Positions 7,438-10,135 of a stretch of 10,135 nucleotides of DNA are shown here, one piece after another. A program made the translations under genes and the position numbers. Under the pieces are notes generated by a model. That model saw nothing but the letters and a program-made list of their open reading frames with translations. It was not told the DNA's origin and made no database searches. Origin of the DNA: Bacillota bacterium (GTDB lineage: Bacteria; Bacillota; Clostridia; Lutisporales; Lutisporaceae). Within the stretch, counting starts at the first letter, position 1. Each line of letters starts with the position of its first letter. The stretch is taken from NCBI GenBank assembly GCA_023230985.1, contig JALNWH010000068.1, positions 1 through 10,135 of the forward strand. The letters are read 5' to 3'.

Positions 7438-8504
7438 TAGTTAGTTTTATTGCCATATTGTTAGCGTACTTAGCACGTTATCAAAACTTCCGATATGGAT
7501 TAGAGACTGCATTCGTGTTATTAACGGTTTTTATTGGTATTCGATACAATTGGGGCAATGATTATCATTCTTACTACCAACTGTATTTAACAATAACTAA
7601 TTCTCCAAGTGAAAGTTTGTCTTCTTTTAGAAGTGAAGTTGGTTGGAATTTTATAAATAGAATATCTACAACGATTGGCTTTTTTGGGATGGTCATATTA
7701 TTAACTGTTTTCGAATATGTGGTCATATATTATATGATCAAGAAACATGTAAGAAAAGAGTGGTATTGGCTATCTGTTTTTATCTTTACTTTGAGTGTAG
7801 CCTTTATGCTTGTTACATCTTCTATGATGAGGCAATTTCTTGCTGTGTGTGTTTTTATGATAGCTTTTGAATTACTTCTTAATAGAAAATGGATAGTTTC
7901 AATTCTGCTAATACTTCTATCATCGTTATTCCATCGAAGTGCTTTGATTCTTTTACCATTTGCGGGAATTGCTGTATTGAATATTAATCTAAGTAGAAAG
8001 GGAGCCGGTGTGTGGTTTCTTATGTATCTCGTTATGTATTTTTTTGCAGTTGATTTATTAGGGAATTTGTTTTTTAAACTAATTGAATTAGAACAGTTTG
8101 AAAAGTATCAAACATACCTTTTTAGAGATAAAGGATCAATTGGATCGGGTTTAGGGGTTTTGTTTGCAATGATTATGTATTTCTTTTTACTTGACAATCA
8201 GAAACATCAAAACGTTAAAATGAAACGAATATTTCTTATGTTAGCTTTTGCACCCTTATTTGAGATGTTTGGTGATATTTCTCCATATACAAGCAGATTA
8301 GCCTATTATTTCTCAATATTTTCTATTATAGTATATCCTGCCATGTTTGGTACTATAAAGAATAGGATGTTACGATATGGATTGCTGGCGGGTTATATTT
8401 TAATAACACTCAAAAGTTTTTTTGAATTTTTTAATCCTATCGGAATATGGCATGAGTTTTTTTATAAATACCAAACTATTTTTAGTGCTAGTCATTGGAT
8501 GTAA
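7422..8504 (+). CDS. EpsG-family / Wzy-type polysaccharide polymerase
   Basis: A 360-residue integral membrane protein with about 10 hydrophobic helices separated by short loops. The family signature is clear near the N-terminus: IRYNWGNDYHSYYQLY (residues 40-55) matches the EpsG-type RYxxGxDYxxY motif. Arg137-Gln138-Phe139-Leu140-Ala141 in a helix and His171-Arg172-Ser173-Ala174 match further conserved positions. Members are thought to polymerise lipid-linked repeat units on the outer face of the inner membrane, pairing with a Wzx flippase, which is present at 632. The linkage formed cannot be read from sequence. The ATG at 7422 lies inside the end of the preceding gene and no other good start exists before the signature motif. 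The proposed Wzy role is inferred from family and from being the only polymerase-like protein here. Confidence 0.85.
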   Translation: MHATLIVSFIAILLAYLARYQNFRYGLETAFVLLTVFIGIRYNWGNDYHSYYQLYLTITNSPSESLSSFRSEVGWNFINRISTTIGFFGMVILLTVFEYVVIYYMIKKHVRKEWYWLSVFIFTLSVAFMLVTSSMMRQFLAVCVFMIAFELLLNRKWIVSILLILLSSLFHRSALILLPFAGIAVLNINLSRKGAGVWFLMYLVMYFFAVDLLGNLFFKLIELEQFEKYQTYLFRDKGSIGSGLGVLFAMIMYFFLLDNQKHQNVKMKRIFLMLAFAPLFEMFGDISPYTSRLAYYFSIFSIIVYPAMFGTIKNRMLRYGLLAGYILITLKSFFEFFNPIGIWHEFFYKYQTIFSASHWM

Positions 8505-8522
8505 AATAACAAATCTTCTTAC

Positions 8523-8591
8523 ATGAAAACCCTCCTCATATCAACCCTTTGTTCCGAATATGTTTTAAAAAACTTGAATTATCATGCTTGA
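8523..8591 (+). pseudogene. 22-codon N-terminal stub of a second glycosyltransferase
   Basis: ATG at 8523 opens a 22-codon frame (MKTLLISTLCSEYVLKNL then NYHA) ending in TGA at 8589-8591. Its STLCSEYVLKNL aligns with NTLCSERVYDLLF near the start of the next protein (residues 14-26), and that opening is typical of one Bacteroidales GT4 group. Because both frames carry the same motif, this is not one gene broken by a frameshift but the leftover start of a separate, diverged relative. It begins 18 bases after the polymerase stop, and its end overlaps the next start codon by 8 bases, so translation through it could feed the next gene. Confidence 0.6.
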
Positions 8592-9780
8592 CCAAACAAA
8601 TAAAACAAATTTTTATGTTTATAACACGCTCTGTTCTGAGCGTGTATATGATTTATTGTTTCATAAACATAAGGTTACCTCTGGTACAGCTACTCAAATG
8701 TTTCATAAACTTATAGTAGAAGGTTTAAATGCACACAAAGGAATCACTGTGCGTGTGAATACTTTATTGCCTGTCAATCATCATGAACAAAATAAGAAGT
8801 TCTGGAAATCTGAAGAAGATAGAGAGAATGGAATTATTTACAAATCATTACCCATGATAAATATTGGCTTGTTTGGAAATTTATTTACTTTTTGCTATGT
8901 TTTTTTTCATGTCCTATTATATAGGTTTCCAAGAAAGGAACAGAATATAATTGTTACCGATTATTTGCGTTTATCATTAAATGCTGCAGTAGTTTTTGCC
9001 GCAAAAATTCGAAATATAAAAGTACTTACATTCATAACAGATATGCCAGGCGAAAGTGTACGCCATACAACTTTTAAGGCTAAGGTAAGAAATAAAATTG
9101 CTATAATTTTAAACTTTGATTATTATGTATGTCTTACCAAATATCTTAATGAAGCCTTGAATAAAAAAAATAGACCATCAGTAGTAATTGAAGGTTTCGC
9201 TAACTGGGAATTTAATAAAAAACAAAACCTGTTAGAAGATAAATTTGAAGAACGTGTGCTTGTTTACGCTGGAGCATTATATGAAAGATATGGAATTAAA
9301 ACACTTATCGAAGCATTCATATTACTACCTGATGATGATTTAAGATTATGGCTTTACGGAACAGGTCCTTTTGTAGATGAGATCAAACATTATGAAGCAT
9401 TGGATGAAAGAGTTAAATATCAAGGTGTATTAGCTCACGATGAACTGCTAAAAGTATTAATAAAATCCACACTTCTTGTTAATCCAAGACCATCTCATGA
9501 AATATTCACCTTATATTCATTTCCATCTAAAAACATGGAGTATATGTCAACAGGTACACCACTACTTACAACAAAACTTCCTGGGATACCGAAAGATCAT
9601 TTTCCATATGTATTTTTTATTACTGAAGAAAATGTAATGGGGTTAAAAAATAATTTATTTGAAATTTTGAAAAAAAACAGCAAATCCTTACATGATTTTG
9701 GTTCTAATGCGAAAAAATTTGTAATGAAAGAGAAGAACAATATAAAACAGACAGAAAAAATATTATCTATTTTGCAATAA
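8584..9780 (+). CDS. Glycosyltransferase, GT4-like, Bacteroidales capsule type
   Basis: A 398-residue GT-B-type protein. The N-terminal half includes the opening NTLCSERVYDLLF (residues 14-26) and FHKLIVEGLNAHKGI, typical of a glycosyltransferase group common in Bacteroidales capsule loci. The C-terminal half has LVYAGALYERYGIKTLIEAF (the usual first strand of the donor domain), LWLYGTG, and then NPRPSHEIFTLYSFPSK (residues 300-316) with Glu319. In this group the classic E-x7-E pair is not exact: Glu306 and Glu319 are 13 apart and the residue eight before Glu319 is Tyr311. It should add one sugar to the repeat unit; donor and acceptor are unknown. A TGA in frame at 8575-8577 makes ATG 8584 the first possible start, and the preceding stub overlaps it by 8 bases. 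T8 (8900-8907) and A8 (9163-9170) runs are candidate slippage sites. Confidence 0.85.
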   Translation: MLDQTNKTNFYVYNTLCSERVYDLLFHKHKVTSGTATQMFHKLIVEGLNAHKGITVRVNTLLPVNHHEQNKKFWKSEEDRENGIIYKSLPMINIGLFGNLFTFCYVFFHVLLYRFPRKEQNIIVTDYLRLSLNAAVVFAAKIRNIKVLTFITDMPGESVRHTTFKAKVRNKIAIILNFDYYVCLTKYLNEALNKKNRPSVVIEGFANWEFNKKQNLLEDKFEERVLVYAGALYERYGIKTLIEAFILLPDDDLRLWLYGTGPFVDEIKHYEALDERVKYQGVLAHDELLKVLIKSTLLVNPRPSHEIFTLYSFPSKNMEYMSTGTPLLTTKLPGIPKDHFPYVFFITEENVMGLKNNLFEILKKNSKSLHDFGSNAKKFVMKEKNNIKQTEKILSILQ

Positions 9781-9820
9781 AATTTTCTTTATAAAAACAC
9801 TTTAATTTAAACAGTTGGAA

Positions 9821-9831
9821 TAATATCTTTG
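9821..9831 (+). promoter_or_regulatory. Candidate promoter box TAATATCTTTG before the acetyltransferase
   Basis: Contains TATCTTTG (9824-9831), an exact TAnnTTTG -7 match, in the 101-base gap between the glycosyltransferase and the acetyltransferase. The same 11 bases occur at 6129-6139. No clear TTG lies at the usual upstream distance, where the sequence is TTTAATTT, so activity is uncertain. A start from here would leave a leader of about 45 bases. I see no terminator hairpin with a T run in the same gap, so read-through from upstream is also likely. Confidence 0.35.
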
Positions 9832-9881
9832 TTTAAGCTAGTCTCAATTAAATTATGGTTTAGAAATTTTATATATGAACA

Positions 9882-10135
9882 ATGAATAAACTTCTTTATC
9901 TTTGGTCAAAAATCCTCAAAAAACTCAGAGGTAGTGCATTAAAAAATTGCAATATCCACCCAACATCAAAAGTTGAGTCAGGATGTAATTTAGTGAATGT
10001 CAATATGGATAAATATTCTTTTTGTGGATATAATTGCGAGATCTCACATTGTGACATAGGTGCATTTACATCTATAGCTAATGGAGTTATAATTGGAGGG
10101 GGAATGCACCCAATCGACTGGGTAGGAATGTCTCC
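9882..10135 (+). CDS. Hexapeptide-repeat acyltransferase, 5' part only
   Basis: The first 84 codons, cut by the end of the window. After a basic, amphipathic lead (MNKLLYLWSKILKKLRG) comes a left-handed beta-helix pattern: short repeats with small or hydrophobic residues at every sixth position (NIHPTSKVESG, then SFCGYNCEISHCDIGAFTSIANGVIIGGG). GGGMHPIDWVGMSP follows, matching the HPxxWVSTSPVF stretch of CatB/Vat-type sugar O-acetyltransferases, in which the histidine (here His76) is the expected catalytic base. It probably transfers acetyl from acetyl-CoA to a hydroxyl or amino group of a repeat-unit sugar. A different, overlapping ATG at 9876 closes after four codons, so 9882 is the start. 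It stands 101 bases after the previous gene, the widest gap within the cluster, with its own promoter-like box. Confidence 0.8.
   Translation, partial: MNKLLYLWSKILKKLRGSALKNCNIHPTSKVESGCNLVNVNMDKYSFCGYNCEISHCDIGAFTSIANGVIIGGGMHPIDWVGMS

Noticed and set aside
5901..9170. Eight-base A or T runs at 5901-5908, 8900-8907 and 9163-9170 as phase-variation switches
   Set aside because: All lie in intact frames, encode ordinary Lys/Asn or Phe codons, and such runs are common in AT-rich genes; no off-frame state is visible.
1..10135. CRISPR array, tRNA or rRNA genes, insertion sequence or integrase
   Set aside because: No regular repeat-spacer pattern, RNA-gene-like sequence, transposase or integrase could be recognised by eye.

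Overview
This window looks like the central part of a Wzx/Wzy-type surface polysaccharide (capsule or O-antigen) gene cluster from a member of the Bacteroidales. Three things point there: strongly AT-rich coding sequence, TAnnTTTG-type promoter boxes with no reliable Shine-Dalgarno sequences, and protein families common in Bacteroides, Parabacteroides and Prevotella capsule loci. I cannot name the species from the sequence.

Layout: bases 1-631 hold no convincing gene. The first 200 or so bases contain two hairpins, the second a plausible terminator, and a short REP-like motif. The rest is an AT-rich leader with a perfect 12-bp palindrome, a second small inverted repeat and one orphan -7-type box. 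From 632 all genes are on the + strand and tightly packed: Wzx flippase (632-2152); a PP-loop protein with a QueC-like cysteine cluster (2158-3336); an FrhB-like iron-sulfur protein (3338-4672); an internally deleted acyltransferase (4690-5064); a polysaccharide pyruvyl transferase family protein (5067-6131); a GT4-type glycosyltransferase (6163-7437); an EpsG/Wzy-like polymerase (7422-8504); a 22-codon stub of a lost glycosyltransferase (8523-8591); a second GT4-like glycosyltransferase (8584-9780); and the start of a hexapeptide-repeat acetyltransferase cut by the window edge (9882 onward).

Inferred working: the glycosyltransferases build a lipid-linked repeat unit on the inner face of the inner membrane. 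The pyruvyl transferase family protein and the acetyltransferase decorate it, Wzx flips it, and the EpsG-like protein polymerises it in the periplasm. The initiating sugar-phosphate transferase, chain-length and export proteins, and UpxY-type regulators are not in the window and may lie outside it.

The most interesting items are the QueC-like PP-loop protein, whose substrate I cannot name, placed one base upstream of the FrhB-like protein, and two gene remnants (acyltransferase, glycosyltransferase stub) that suggest the cluster was remodelled by deletion and gene exchange.
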